A DNA stretch of 64,000 bases from Streptomyces parvus (GCF_032121415.1 NZ_CP135079.1:3782001-3846000); one strand, 5' to 3'; shown: positions 16,781-25,729, counted from the first letter of the stretch. Numbers and translations: made by a program. The notes: generated from the letters alone by a model not told the origin.

Positions 16781-16807
16781 TTATTCACAACCCCGGGGTT
16801 GTCCACA
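16781..16807 (+). promoter_or_regulatory. Pair of DnaA-box-like sequences around a palindrome
   Basis: TTATTCACA (16781-16789) and TTGTCCACA (16799-16807) flank and overlap the palindrome ACAACCCCGGGGTTGT (16787-16802). TTGTCCACA equals the Streptomyces DnaA-box consensus as I know it. The pair is about 150 bp upstream of the Tad operon start. Confidence 0.45.
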
Positions 16808-16954
16808 GTTTTCCATCAAGATCCACATGTTTTTCCGTGGTGTTGCACGTTGATTCCACCCGCGAAGTCCGCGGAGGTCGGAATCGCGCATCTCGGAAAC
16901 GCTCCGAGAACGCCGCGAACCGCACTGAAGGGCAGTGAGAAGGGGGCGGAGATC

Positions 16955-18091
16955 GTGGCTGGATCCCTCGCAGGAGAAGAGGCGACGGCCGTCGGCGGGC
17001 GGCGCGGCGGCCCGCTGATCGTGACGGAGGACGTGGAGCTGCTCGACGACCTGCTGCGGCTGTGCGCGGCGGCCGGTGCCGAGCCGGAGGTCCATCACGG
17101 GCCGCCCGGGCGTCGTGGCAGCTGGGAGCGGGCTCCGATGGTGCTGGTGGGCGATGACGCCGCCGCGCTGTGCCGCGGCGCCGGCCGGAGGAAGGGGGTG
17201 ATGCTGGTCGGCCGGGACCAGGACGACCCGGACGTATGGCGGCGGGCGGTGGAGATCGGGGCCGAGTATGTGCTGCGGCTCCCCGATTCCGAGGGCTGGC
17301 TCGTCGATCAGATCGCCAACGCCGCCGAGGGCGTGGGACGGCCCGCGCTCACCGTCGGCGTGATGGGCGGCCGGGGCGGCTCCGGCGCATCGACGCTGGC
17401 CTGTGCCCTTGCCGTGAGTGCGGCGAGGTCCGGTCGGCGGACGATGCTGATCGACGCCGACCCACTGGGAGGCGGCATCGACGTCCTGCTCGGCGGCGAA
17501 CGGGCCGAAGGCATGCGGTGGCCGGATTTCGCGCAGTCGAAGGGGCGGCTCGGGGGCGGAGCCCTTGAGGACTCGCTGCCCGCGCTCCACGGGCTGCGGG
17601 TGCTGAGCTGGGGACGCGACGACGAGGTGGTGATCCCGCCGCAGGCGATGCGGGCGGTGCTCGCCGCCGCGCGCCGACTCGGCGGTGTGGTGGTCGTCGA
17701 TCTCCCGCGCCGGGTCGACGAGGGAGTCGCCGAAGCCCTGGCCCAACTCGATCTCGGGCTGCTCGTGGTGCCGGGCGAACTGCGCGCGGTGGCCGCGGCC
17801 AAGCGCGTCGCGTCCACGGCCCGCATGGTGCTGGACGACCTGCGGGTGGTGCCCCGGGGGCCGTATGCGTCGGGACTGGACGGGCGATGGGTCGCCCGGG
17901 CCATCGGTCTTCCGCTCGTCGGTGAACTCCCCTGGGAATCAGACCTTCTGGACTCCCAGGACGACGGCACCCCGCCCGGAGGTAACGCCCGGGGCTCGCT
18001 GGCCCGGTTCTGCGCGGCCTTCTGGGACCAGGTGGCGGTGGCCGGAGACACGAGCCCCGTGACCGGCCCGCCCGGGGGAGGGACGGCATGA
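16955..18091 (+). CDS. CpaE/TadZ-like septum-site-determining protein (Ssd)
   Basis: This 378-residue MinD/ParA-superfamily ATPase has an N-terminal receiver-like pseudo domain (about 15-125) followed by the ATPase domain. Its P-loop is deviant: GGRGGSGAST at 138-147 lacks the usual lysine, as is typical of TadZ/CpaE and mycobacterial Ssd. LIDADPLGGGID is the Walker A' region and VVVVDLPRR the Walker B. Family members localise the Tad secretion machine to the pole and, in actinobacteria, influence septum placement. GTG 16955 is chosen because GGAG and AGGGGG precede it. The stop overlaps tadA by ATGA, making it the first gene of the operon. Confidence 0.9.
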   Translation: MAGSLAGEEATAVGGRRGGPLIVTEDVELLDDLLRLCAAAGAEPEVHHGPPGRRGSWERAPMVLVGDDAAALCRGAGRRKGVMLVGRDQDDPDVWRRAVEIGAEYVLRLPDSEGWLVDQIANAAEGVGRPALTVGVMGGRGGSGASTLACALAVSAARSGRRTMLIDADPLGGGIDVLLGGERAEGMRWPDFAQSKGRLGGGALEDSLPALHGLRVLSWGRDDEVVIPPQAMRAVLAAARRLGGVVVVDLPRRVDEGVAEALAQLDLGLLVVPGELRAVAAAKRVASTARMVLDDLRVVPRGPYASGLDGRWVARAIGLPLVGELPWESDLLDSQDDGTPPGGNARGSLARFCAAFWDQVAVAGDTSPVTGPPGGGTA

Positions 18092-19236
18092 CGGACGAAC
18101 TGCTCGACGCCGTACGTCAGCGCCTGGCACGCAGTGGTGCCGCTCCCACACCGGCCGGAGTGGCCGCCGCCCTGCGGGCCCAGGGACGGCTGCTGGGGGA
18201 TGCCGAGGTGCTCGGGGCAGCGGCGGAGCTGCGCGGCGAACTCGTCGGCACGGGCGTGCTGGAGCCGTTGCTCGCGGATCCCGAGGTGACCGATGTGCTG
18301 GTGTCCGCACCGGACCGGGTGTGGGTGGACCGGGGCGGCGGTCTCCAACTGACGGGCGTCACCTTCTCGGACGCGGCGGCGGTCCGAAGACTGGCCCAGC
18401 GTCTCGCGGCGGTGGCCGGCAGGAGGCTGGACGACGCACGGCCCTGGGTGGACGCACGACTGCCCGACGGCACACGGATGCACGCCGTGCTGCCCCCGGT
18501 GGCCGTCGGCTCGACCTGCCTCTCCCTGCGTGTGGTGCGGCCGCGGGCCTTCTCGCTCGCGGAGCTGGTGGACGCGGGCACGGTGCCGCCAGGTGGCGAC
18601 CGGATCCTGCGGGCCCTCGTGGAAGCCCGGATCTCCTACGTGATCAGCGGGGGCACCGGGGCAGGCAAGACGACGCTTCTCTCCAGCCTGCTGGGCGCGG
18701 TCGGCGTGAACGAGCGGATCGTGCTCGCCGAGGACTCCGCCGAACTGCGACCGGACCATCCGCATGTGGTCCGCCTGGAGTCCCGCCCGGCCAATCAGGA
18801 GGGCGCGGGACGTGTGACGTTGCGCGATCTGGTGCGGCAGGCGCTGCGCATGAGACCCGACCGGCTGGTGGTCGGCGAGGTGCGCGGCGCTGAAGTCACC
18901 CAACTGTTGGCCGCCTTGAACACCGGACACGAGGGAGGGTGCGGCACCGTTCACGCGAATGCCGCCGAGCATGTCCCCGCCCGGTTGGAGGCGCTGGGTA
19001 CCGCGGCCGGCCTCGACCGGGTCTCCCTGCACAGCCAGTTGTCGGCCGCGCTCTCGGTGGTCGTCCATCTCGTACGGGACCGCGCGGGGCAGCGACGGGT
19101 CGCCGAGGTGCACGTCCTGGAGCGGGATGCTGCGGGCCTCGTCTTCACGGTCCCGGCCCTGAGTTGGGGTGTCGGGGGGTTCGTTCCGGAGCGGGGATGG
19201 GAACGGCTGCGGTCGCTGATCGGCGGTGCGCTGTGA
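18088..19236 (+). CDS. tadA: TadA/CpaF-type secretion ATPase
   Basis: This 382-residue type II/IV secretion-superfamily ATPase powers Tad pilus assembly. It has an N-terminal all-alpha region, then Walker A GGTGAGKTT (188-196), Asp box LAEDSAELRP, Walker B LVVGEVRGAEV and His box CGTVHANAAEH, all intact. Start and stop overlap neighbouring genes by 4 bp, so it is translationally coupled between ssd and tadB. The gene is conserved in M. tuberculosis (Rv3659c, from memory). Confidence 0.95.
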   Translation: MTDELLDAVRQRLARSGAAPTPAGVAAALRAQGRLLGDAEVLGAAAELRGELVGTGVLEPLLADPEVTDVLVSAPDRVWVDRGGGLQLTGVTFSDAAAVRRLAQRLAAVAGRRLDDARPWVDARLPDGTRMHAVLPPVAVGSTCLSLRVVRPRAFSLAELVDAGTVPPGGDRILRALVEARISYVISGGTGAGKTTLLSSLLGAVGVNERIVLAEDSAELRPDHPHVVRLESRPANQEGAGRVTLRDLVRQALRMRPDRLVVGEVRGAEVTQLLAALNTGHEGGCGTVHANAAEHVPARLEALGTAAGLDRVSLHSQLSAALSVVVHLVRDRAGQRRVAEVHVLERDAAGLVFTVPALSWGVGGFVPERGWERLRSLIGGAL

Positions 19237-20165
19237 CGGCGGCGATGGCGGCGGCGACATCGGCGTACGGGGCTCACGCTGTGGCTCTCTGCGCGGGCTC
19301 GGCGGTGTGGCTCGCGATGATGCGGGACCCGGGCGTGCGGCGGGCGCGGGCACTGTTCGTGGACGCTCCGCCCGAGACGCGATGGCCGTGGGGCTGGTGG
19401 TTACGTCTGCTCAGGGCCTGGGGGCACGTGACGGAGACGGCCCGACAACGCGGGGAGTGGTGGTGCGTTCCGGGCGCGGTGGTGCTCGCGGTGCTGGGTA
19501 GTTCGGTGCTGCCGCTGGCCGCGGGAGCCGTGGCGATCCCGTTGGTACGCCGATGGCTGCGGAGGCGGGCCGGGGCGCGGGAGGCGGAGAAGGGCGCGAC
19601 CGCGGTCGCGGCGTTGTGCGGAGCTGTGGTCGGGGAGCTGCGGGCGGGGCGCGAGCCGGGGCAGGCGTTGCTGATCGCGCTGCGAGAGGGCCTCGCGGAG
19701 GACGGGCCCGCCACGACGACCGCTTCCGGCAGCAGGCTGGGGGAGGCGGAGGCCGCGGTGCTGGCGGCGGCACGGTTCGGCGGCGATGTGCCGGCTGCGT
19801 TGCGGCAGGCGGCTGAGGGCCCGGGGATGGGCGGCCTGTCCGGGATGGCCGCGTGCTGGCGGGTGGCCGTGGACGGCGGGGCGGGCCTGGCGACCGGGCT
19901 GGAGCGTCTGGAGGCCGCGCTGCGGGAGGACCGGCGCAGAGGTGCGGAGTTGCGTGCCCAGCTGGCGGGAGCGTGGTCGACGGTTGTGGTCCTGGCGTTG
20001 CTTCCCGTCGCGGGTCTGGGGTTGGGCGCGGCCCTCGGCGCCGAGCCCTTGCGCGTACTGCTGCACACCCCGGGCGGCCTGGCCTGTCTGGCGGTGGGCT
20101 CGTTCCTGGAGGCGGCCGGGCTGTATTGGGCCCGCCGAATCGTGCGCGGAGGGGAGGCTGCGTGA
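19233..20165 (+). CDS. tadB: TadB-like type II secretion F-domain membrane protein
   Basis: This 310-residue inner-membrane platform protein has hydrophobic segments near residues 10-28, 75-100, 245-270 and 275-300. A central GspF-like cytoplasmic region contains GRLGEAEAAV-like and LREDRRRGAELRAQL segments. The GTG at 19233 overlaps the tadA stop (GTGA). With TadC it forms the platform for TadA. It is shorter than proteobacterial TadB, as usual in actinobacteria. Confidence 0.87.
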   Translation: MTAAMAAATSAYGAHAVALCAGSAVWLAMMRDPGVRRARALFVDAPPETRWPWGWWLRLLRAWGHVTETARQRGEWWCVPGAVVLAVLGSSVLPLAAGAVAIPLVRRWLRRRAGAREAEKGATAVAALCGAVVGELRAGREPGQALLIALREGLAEDGPATTTASGSRLGEAEAAVLAAARFGGDVPAALRQAAEGPGMGGLSGMAACWRVAVDGGAGLATGLERLEAALREDRRRGAELRAQLAGAWSTVVVLALLPVAGLGLGAALGAEPLRVLLHTPGGLACLAVGSFLEAAGLYWARRIVRGGEAA

Positions 20166-21004
20166 ACGCGGTGGGCGGAGAAGTTCTCCACAGCCTGGGG
20201 GTGTCGGCGGCGGCGCTGGGGACGGCGGCGCAGGTGGCAGCCGTGATCGCTGCCGGATATCGGAAGCGAGCGGTTCGCGGGCGGGGGGCGAAGTTGTTGG
20301 GGACGGATGCGGCACCGGGGCCCGGCAGGCGGGGCCGACTGGTCGCGCGGCTCGGGTCGAGCGAGGGCTCGAGTCCTTCCGGGGCAGCTCGGCGGTGGGC
20401 GGCTCCGGGCGGTGCCTGGCTGACCGGATGGATTCTGGTGGGCGGTGTGCTCGGCTGCGCGGTCGGTGTGGCCGCGGCGTACGGGACGTGGCGGTGCCAG
20501 CGGACCAGGCCCCGTGGCCGTCCCGGTCACAACCCCGCGGAGCGCGCCATGATCGCCGGGCAGCTCCCCCTGGCCGCAGACCTGCTGGCCGCCTGTGTCG
20601 CGGTCGGGGCCGGCCCCCGGGAGGCGGCCGAGGAGGTGGGCCGATCCATCGGCGGCCCGGTCGGAGACCGGCTCGCCCGGACCGCCGTCGAGATCCGGCT
20701 CGGCGGCGAACCGGCCGAGGCGTGGGGCCGGTTCGGGGAGATACCGGGCGCCGGCCCGCTGGCCCGCTGCCTGCACCGGGCAGGTGCGACGGGGGCCCCG
20801 GCGGCGGAGCCCATTGCCAGGCTGGCCGCGTCGATACGTGCCGAGCGGGCCGCCGCGGCGGTGGCTCGGGCGCAACGGGCCGGGGTGCTCATCACCGCGC
20901 CGGTGGGCCTCTGTTTCCTCCCCGCCTTCCTGGCGGTCGGGGTGGCGCCGGTGATCATCGGCCTGGCCGGCGACCTGCTCGCGACCGGCGGTCCGGGCCG
21001 GTGA
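20162..21004 (+). CDS. tadC: TadC-like type II secretion F-domain membrane protein
   Basis: This 280-residue protein has a hydrophobic segment near 80-105, the conserved cytoplasmic F-domain LAADLLAACVAVGAGPREAAE with EIRLGGEPAEAW, and two C-terminal membrane helices (about 225-270). The GTG at 20162 overlaps the tadB stop. It is the partner of TadB in the assembly platform. The 125 bp after it, before the pilin-like gene, hold no gene. Confidence 0.87.
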   Translation: MNAVGGEVLHSLGVSAAALGTAAQVAAVIAAGYRKRAVRGRGAKLLGTDAAPGPGRRGRLVARLGSSEGSSPSGAARRWAAPGGAWLTGWILVGGVLGCAVGVAAAYGTWRCQRTRPRGRPGHNPAERAMIAGQLPLAADLLAACVAVGAGPREAAEEVGRSIGGPVGDRLARTAVEIRLGGEPAEAWGRFGEIPGAGPLARCLHRAGATGAPAAEPIARLAASIRAERAAAAVARAQRAGVLITAPVGLCFLPAFLAVGVAPVIIGLAGDLLATGGPGR

Positions 21005-21128
21005 GGCCGCGCAGGGTTCGCGGTCGGCGGCTGCCTACCCGTTGTTCTGGCGGCCATTCAATTTCGTTGTCACTCAAGGGTGTTCCGGTCGGGCACCCGT
21101 TCGTCATCGATGCTCATCGGGGGATGAA

Positions 21129-21395
21129 ATGGAATCGAAGTTCTGGGACCGGGCCGTCGGCGCTCTGCGCGGCGGACGGCTGTTCACGGGGTGGCCGGAC
21201 CGGCGGGGGAAGTGGTCCGCGCGGTGGTCGGATCGGCTAGGCCGGTCCGATCGGGGGATGACCACATCCGAGTACGCGGTGGGAACGATCGCGGCGTGTG
21301 CCTTCGCGGCGGTGCTCTACAAAGTGGTGAACAGCGGGCCGGTTCTGTCGGCGCTGCAGTCACTGGTCGAGGACGCACTCGATGCGAAGTTCTGA
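21129..21395 (+). CDS. DUF4244 Flp-pilin-like protein
   Basis: This 88-residue protein has a positively charged N-terminal leader and then RGMTTSEYAVGTIAACAFAAVLYKVV: a Gly followed by a hydrophobic helix with Glu at +5. That is the prepilin-peptidase recognition layout of Flp pilins, so this is the likely pilin subunit of the Tad system. No prepilin peptidase gene is visible in this window. ATG 21129 follows GGGGG; another ATG 5 bp upstream is out of frame. The downstream tadE start lies inside the end of this gene. Confidence 0.85.
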   Translation: MESKFWDRAVGALRGGRLFTGWPDRRGKWSARWSDRLGRSDRGMTTSEYAVGTIAACAFAAVLYKVVNSGPVLSALQSLVEDALDAKF

Positions 21396-21903
21396 GATTC
21401 GGTCGGGGCCAGTCCTGGGGGCCCGGTTCGGACAGGCGTGCAGGTGCCTCTCCCGGCGCCACTTCCGGTGTCCCGGCCGGAGGCTCTCGCGGGGTGCCAC
21501 TCGCGGGCGGCACCGGGGCCGGGCCCCGAGCGGCGAGGGGGGCGGTGGCGGGGTCGGCGATCGGGGGGCGGTGACCGCTGAGGCGGCTGTGGTGATCCCG
21601 GTGCTGGTGGCGTTCTCCCTCGCCCTCCTCTGGGCGTTGATGGCCGCCGCGGACCAGATCCGGTGCGTGGACGCGGCGCGGGCGGGGGCTCGGGCCGCGG
21701 CCCGTTCGGAGCCGGAGGCGGCGGCACTGGGCGCCGCGCGTGACGCGGCACCCCAGGGTGCCCAGGTCGAGATGGAGCGGGCGGGCGACCTGTGGCGCGT
21801 CCGGGTGGAGGCGCCGACCCGGGGCCCCGGTGTGCTGGCCCTGACGTTGACCGCCGAGGCGGCTGCCCTGGCGGAGGACACGGTGGGGGGTGCCGCGCCA
21901 TGA
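21382..21903 (+). CDS. tadE: TadE-like minor pilin/pseudopilin
   Basis: The TadE signature RGAVTAEAAVVIPVLVAFSL begins near residue 62: an N-terminal Glu-containing motif followed by a membrane helix. A downstream VDAARAGARAAAR segment is typical. From ATG 21382 the protein has an unusually long Arg-rich leader of about 60 residues; GTG at 21469 or 21571 would give more normal leaders, so the start is uncertain. It overlaps the pilin gene upstream and the next TadE-like gene by ATGA. Confidence 0.8.
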   Translation: MRSSEIRSGPVLGARFGQACRCLSRRHFRCPGRRLSRGATRGRHRGRAPSGEGGGGGVGDRGAVTAEAAVVIPVLVAFSLALLWALMAAADQIRCVDAARAGARAAARSEPEAAALGAARDAAPQGAQVEMERAGDLWRVRVEAPTRGPGVLALTLTAEAAALAEDTVGGAAP

Positions 21904-22634
21904 GGGCGAGGTGGCTTGGGGGCCCGGGGCCGAGTGGCCTAGGCCTGGGCATGGGGTGGGGCACGTTCCGGGGGTGGGACAGTGGCCGGGGCCGGGGCCG
22001 GGGCCGGGGCCGGGGCCGGGGCCGGGGCCGGGGCCGGGGCCGAGGCATGGGCATTGGCAGGGGCATGGGCCGGGGTAGGGGCGCGATCCGGGGCCGCGGC
22101 ATGGGCCGGGGCTCGGGTGGTGGTGCGGACCGGGGCGTGGCGACCGTGTGGGTGGCTGTCACCGCAGCCGGTCTGTGCACCGTGTTCGCCGTGGTGCTCG
22201 TGCTGGGGCAGGTGGTGGCTGCTCGTCACCGGGCGGGCGGGGTCGCGGATCTGGCGGCCCTCGCCGCTGCGGACCGGGCGTTGGAGGGAGCTGAGGCCGC
22301 GTGTGAGGCGGCCCGGAGAGTGGCTCTGGCGCAGGACGCCCTGGTCGTTCGCTGCGCGGTGCAGGGAGAGGTCGCCGATGTGACCGCCCGCGCGGGATTC
22401 GGGCCCTACCAACCCACCGTCAGGGCCAGGGCCGGGCCTCCGGCGGCTCCTTCGGCCGGAACTCCGACCGATCCTCCGCTCCGGCCTCCGGCAGGTTCCT
22501 CCGGCGGGGGCCCGGCCGACCCTTTGGGCATGCCTCCGGCAGGTCCCCTGGCCGGGGCTCCGACCGATCCCCCGGTCCGGTCGCCGGCACATTCCTCGGC
22601 CGGGGCTCCGGGTGAGCCGCGTGCCGGGTCCTGA
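21900..22634 (+). CDS. Rv3654c-family TadE-like protein with Gly-Arg repeat and Pro-rich tail
   Basis: The conserved core (about residues 80-180) begins DRGVATVWVAVTAAGLCTVF, a TadE-like helix, and continues with ARHRAGGVADLAALAAADRAL as in the actinobacterial Rv3654c family encoded last in Tad operons. Two additions are unusual. The N-terminus contains ten Gly-Arg repeats encoded by tandem GGCCGG hexamers, and the C-terminus carries about 60 residues of two imperfect Pro/Ser/Gly-rich repeats (each with PTDPP). Both may be recent expansions. It overlaps tadE by 4 bp. The function in secretion is not established. Confidence 0.8.
   Translation: MRARWLGGPGPSGLGLGMGWGTFRGWDSGRGRGRGRGRGRGRGRGRGRGMGIGRGMGRGRGAIRGRGMGRGSGGGADRGVATVWVAVTAAGLCTVFAVVLVLGQVVAARHRAGGVADLAALAAADRALEGAEAACEAARRVALAQDALVVRCAVQGEVADVTARAGFGPYQPTVRARAGPPAAPSAGTPTDPPLRPPAGSSGGGPADPLGMPPAGPLAGAPTDPPVRSPAHSSAGAPGEPRAGS
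21984..22043 (+). repeat. Tandem GGCCGG hexanucleotide array (10 units)
   Basis: About ten uninterrupted GGCCGG units (last one GGCCGA) lie in frame in the TadE-like gene and encode (Gly-Arg)10. Changes in unit number keep the frame because units are 6 bp. Confidence 0.9.
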
Positions 22635-22680
22635 CGTCTCCTCGGTGGGGCGGCTGTCCGTCGGGTTCCTCCTCGTCGGG

Positions 22681-25161
22681 TCAGTCCTTCGGGGTGGCCG
22701 GTTCGTCCGGTTCCAGGGGGGCGGCCCTGAGGAGTTCGGTGAGGAGGCGTACGGCTCCGCGTTTGTGCAGCGGTTCGTTGCCGTTGCCGCACTTGGGGGA
22801 CTGGATGCAGGAGGGGCAGCCCGCCTCGCACTCGCAGGACGCGATGGCCTCCCGGGTCGCCGTCAGCCAGGCACGGGCGGTGTGGAAGGCCCGCTCGGCG
22901 AATCCGGCTCCTCCGGGATGGCCGTCGTACACGAAGACCGTCGGCAGGAGGGTGTCCGGGTGCAGGGGCACGGAGACGCCGCCGATGTCCCAGCGGTCGC
23001 AGGTGGCGAAGAGGGGGAGGAGGCCGATCGAGGCGTGTTCGGCGGCGTGGAGCGCGCCGCCGAGGATCTCCGGGTTGATGCGGGCGGCGTCGAGTTGGTC
23101 CTCGGTGACCGTCCACCAGACGGCTCGGGTGCGCAGGGTGCGGGGCGGCAGGTCGAGCTTGGTCTCGCCCAGGACCTCCCCGGTGATCAGTTTGCGGCGG
23201 AGGAAGGAGACGACCTGATTGGTGACCTCGACGGAGCCGTAGCAGAGCCGGCCCTGGCCCCAGGGGATCTCGGTGTCGGTCTCCAGGACGGCGATGGCCG
23301 TGGTGTCGCGGGCGACCGTCGAATACGGGGGTTCGGCCTGCTCGACGAGGGCCACGGAGTCCTCCAGGTCCAGTTTCCGGACCAGGTGGGTGCGGCCCTG
23401 GTGGAGGTGTACGGCCCCCTCGTGGACGGCGGTGTGGGCCGCGGCCGCGTCGACGGTGCCCAGCAGGCGGCCGGTGCCCTCCTCGACGATCTGGACGGGG
23501 CGGCCGCCCCCGCCCCGGATGTCGGCGAGGTCGGCGGCCCGTTCGCGGCGGGTCCAGTGCCAGCCCGATGTCCGTCTGCGCAGCAGTTTCGCCGCTTCCA
23601 GTTGTGGCAGCAGTTCGGGTACGGCGGGGCCGAAGAGCGCGATGTCGGCTTCGGTGAGGGGCAGTTCGGCGGCTGCGGCACAGAGGTGGGGGGCCAGGAC
23701 GTAGGGGTTGTCCGGATCCAGCACCGTCGACTCCACGGGCTGCCGGAACAGCGCCTCCGGGTGGTGCACCAGGTAGGTGTCCAGCGGGTCGTCGCGGGCC
23801 ACGAGGACGGCCAGGGCGCCCTGGCCCGAGCGGCCGGCGCGGCCAGCCTGCTGCCAGAGGGAGGCCCGCGTGCCCGGGTAGCCGCAGATGACCACCGAGT
23901 CGAGGCCGGAGACGTCGATGCCGAGCTCCAGAGCGGTGGTGGCCGCCAGGCCGAGCAGCTCGCCGGAGTGCAACGCCCGCTCCAGGGCCCGGCGCTCCTC
24001 GGGGAGGTAGCCCCCGCGGTAGGCGGCGACCCGCTTCGCCAGCGAGCGGTCGACCTCCGCGAGGCGCTCCTTGGCGATCACCGAGATCAGTTCCGCGCCA
24101 CGCCGGGAGCGTACGAAGGCGACCGAGCGGACGCCCTGGAGGGTCAGGTCGGTGAGCAGGTCGGCGGTCTCGGCCGTCGCGGTACGGCGTACGGGGGCGC
24201 CCTTCTCGCCGTGCAGGTCGGTCAGCGGGGGCTCCCACAGGGCGAAGACCAGCTCGCCGCGCGGGGAGGCGTCGTCGGACACCTCGACGACCCGCAGGCC
24301 CGTCAGACGCCCGGCTGCGACCGCCGGGGCGGCCGCTGTGGCCGAGGCGAGCAGGAAGACCGGGTCGGCCCCGTAACGGGCACACAGGCGGCGCAGACGG
24401 CGCAGCACCTGGGCGACATGGGAGCCGAAGACGCCCCGGTAGGTGTGGCACTCGTCGATCACGACGAACCGCAGGGCGCGCAGGAACGAGGACCAGCGGG
24501 GATGGGAGGGCAGGATGCCGCGGTGCAGCATGTCGGGGTTGGTCAGGACGTAGTTGGCGTACTGCCGTACCCATTCGCGTTCCTCGACCGGGGTGTCGCC
24601 GTCGTAGACCGCGGGCCTGACGGCGTTGCCGAGCGGGGCCGCGAGCGCTTTCACCGAGCGCCGCTGGTCGGCTGCCAGGGCCTTGGTGGGGGCGAGGTAC
24701 AGGGCGGTGGCCCCGCGGCCGTTCGGGGCCTCCGAGCCGTCCAGGAGGGTGCTGAGGACCGGCGCGAGGTACGCGAGGGACTTCCCGGAGGCCGTGCCGG
24801 TGGCGATCACGACCGATTCGCCGTCCAGAGCGTGCTCGGCCGCCGCCGCCTGATGCGCCCACGGATGGTCGATCCCGGCTTCCTCGATCGCCGAGATCAC
24901 TTCTGTCCGCACGCGATCCGGCCAGATGGCATGGGTTCCCGATCTCGGGGGCAAGTGCTCCGTATGAGTGATGCGCGCGGCCCGGCCCGCCCCTGTGGCG
25001 AGCCGGTCGAGGATCATGGCGGGAGAGGGGCGCGAGCCCCTGCTCTCGGCTGGTCGTCGGGGACGGTGATTCTTGGCCATCGGCACCGAGTGTGTCACTG
25101 GCGTGACGGACAATGGTCCCAAGGCGTCGTGCATGGCTGCTGGTAAGTGATTGAATGCCAT
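22681..25161 (-). CDS. DEAD/DEAH-box helicase, MrfA/YprA family
   Basis: This 826-residue superfamily-2 helicase has motif I IATGTASGKS, motif II DECH (VVIDECHTYRG), motif III LLASATA and motif VI QQAGRAGRSGQ. The C-terminal DUF1998 (MrfA zinc-binding) domain ends in a four-cysteine cluster CECEAGCPSCIQSPKC. MrfA in Bacillus repairs mitomycin damage. The start at 25161 (MAFNHLPAAMHDALG) fits the N-terminus I recall for Streptomyces homologs, though no strong ribosome-binding site is seen. The gene is convergent with the Tad operon and divergent from bldG; an equivalent helicase (Rv3649) flanks the mycobacterial Tad genes. Confidence 0.92.
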   Translation of the reverse strand: MAFNHLPAAMHDALGPLSVTPVTHSVPMAKNHRPRRPAESRGSRPSPAMILDRLATGAGRAARITHTEHLPPRSGTHAIWPDRVRTEVISAIEEAGIDHPWAHQAAAAEHALDGESVVIATGTASGKSLAYLAPVLSTLLDGSEAPNGRGATALYLAPTKALAADQRRSVKALAAPLGNAVRPAVYDGDTPVEEREWVRQYANYVLTNPDMLHRGILPSHPRWSSFLRALRFVVIDECHTYRGVFGSHVAQVLRRLRRLCARYGADPVFLLASATAAAPAVAAGRLTGLRVVEVSDDASPRGELVFALWEPPLTDLHGEKGAPVRRTATAETADLLTDLTLQGVRSVAFVRSRRGAELISVIAKERLAEVDRSLAKRVAAYRGGYLPEERRALERALHSGELLGLAATTALELGIDVSGLDSVVICGYPGTRASLWQQAGRAGRSGQGALAVLVARDDPLDTYLVHHPEALFRQPVESTVLDPDNPYVLAPHLCAAAAELPLTEADIALFGPAVPELLPQLEAAKLLRRRTSGWHWTRRERAADLADIRGGGGRPVQIVEEGTGRLLGTVDAAAAHTAVHEGAVHLHQGRTHLVRKLDLEDSVALVEQAEPPYSTVARDTTAIAVLETDTEIPWGQGRLCYGSVEVTNQVVSFLRRKLITGEVLGETKLDLPPRTLRTRAVWWTVTEDQLDAARINPEILGGALHAAEHASIGLLPLFATCDRWDIGGVSVPLHPDTLLPTVFVYDGHPGGAGFAERAFHTARAWLTATREAIASCECEAGCPSCIQSPKCGNGNEPLHKRGAVRLLTELLRAAPLEPDEPATPKD

Positions 25162-25240
25162 CGCGGCTGGCGATCCGTCCCCTGGCCTCCGTCGGGGAGA
25201 CCGAGGGGCGACCGCTCGATAGCAAGGTGCTGGAGGATCC

Positions 25241-25594
25241 GTGGACCTGTCCCTGTCGACTCGCAATGTGTCCGGCCCTGGTGGCGACCGTACGGTCGTC
25301 GAGGTCGGTGGCGAGATTGATGTGTATACCGCGCCCAAGCTGCGCGAGCAGTTGGTCGAGTTGGTGAATGACGGCAGCTACCACCTGGTTGTCGACATGG
25401 AAGGCGTCGACTTCCTCGACTCCACCGGCCTCGGCGTGCTCGTGGGCGGCTTGAAGCGTGTCCGGGCCCATGAGGGCTCGCTGCGCCTGGTCTGCAACCA
25501 GGAGCGCATTCTCAAGATCTTCCGGATCACGGGTCTGACCAAGGTGTTCCCGATTCACACCACGGTCGACGAGGCTGTCGCCGCCACCGACTGA
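25241..25594 (+). CDS. bldG: Anti-sigma factor antagonist BldG
   Basis: This is a STAS-domain protein of 117 residues, nearly identical to S. coelicolor BldG (SCO3549) as I remember it, which is essential for aerial growth and antibiotic production. The phosphorylatable serine is Ser61 in FLDSTGLGVLVGG. It corresponds to Ser57 of S. coelicolor BldG because four extra residues (SGPG) are inserted near the N-terminus. The GTG start is preceded by GGAGG. A hairpin separates it from the downstream anti-sigma gene, in line with mono- and bicistronic transcripts. Confidence 0.96.
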   Translation: MDLSLSTRNVSGPGGDRTVVEVGGEIDVYTAPKLREQLVELVNDGSYHLVVDMEGVDFLDSTGLGVLVGGLKRVRAHEGSLRLVCNQERILKIFRITGLTKVFPIHTTVDEAVAATD

Positions 25595-25729
25595 GGTCGG
25601 AGCGGACCGGCCTCCGGGCCGGTCGGCAGGCAGTGAACAGGCCGGCAGCGGCAGCGCATGGGCCGCGACGGGCAGGCGGTCGACCTTCGGGTCGGCTGTC
25701 GGCTTTGTCGGCTTCCGGAGGAGAAGAGC

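Larger units (their letters stand above)
16453..16954. other. 502-bp divergent region between HAD gene and Tad operon
   Basis: There is no long gene. Left to right it holds a 10-codon open frame, two adjacent hairpins (16557-16582 and 16590-16624) and a DnaA-box-like pair around a palindrome (16781-16807). Promoters for both flanking units must lie here, but I see no clear -10/-35 pair. Confidence 0.5.

Noticed and set aside
21984..22043. GGCCGG array as an assembly artefact
   Set aside because: Ten units fit within one sequencing read and keep the frame of a gene conserved on both sides, so it is more likely real, although its exact length should be confirmed.
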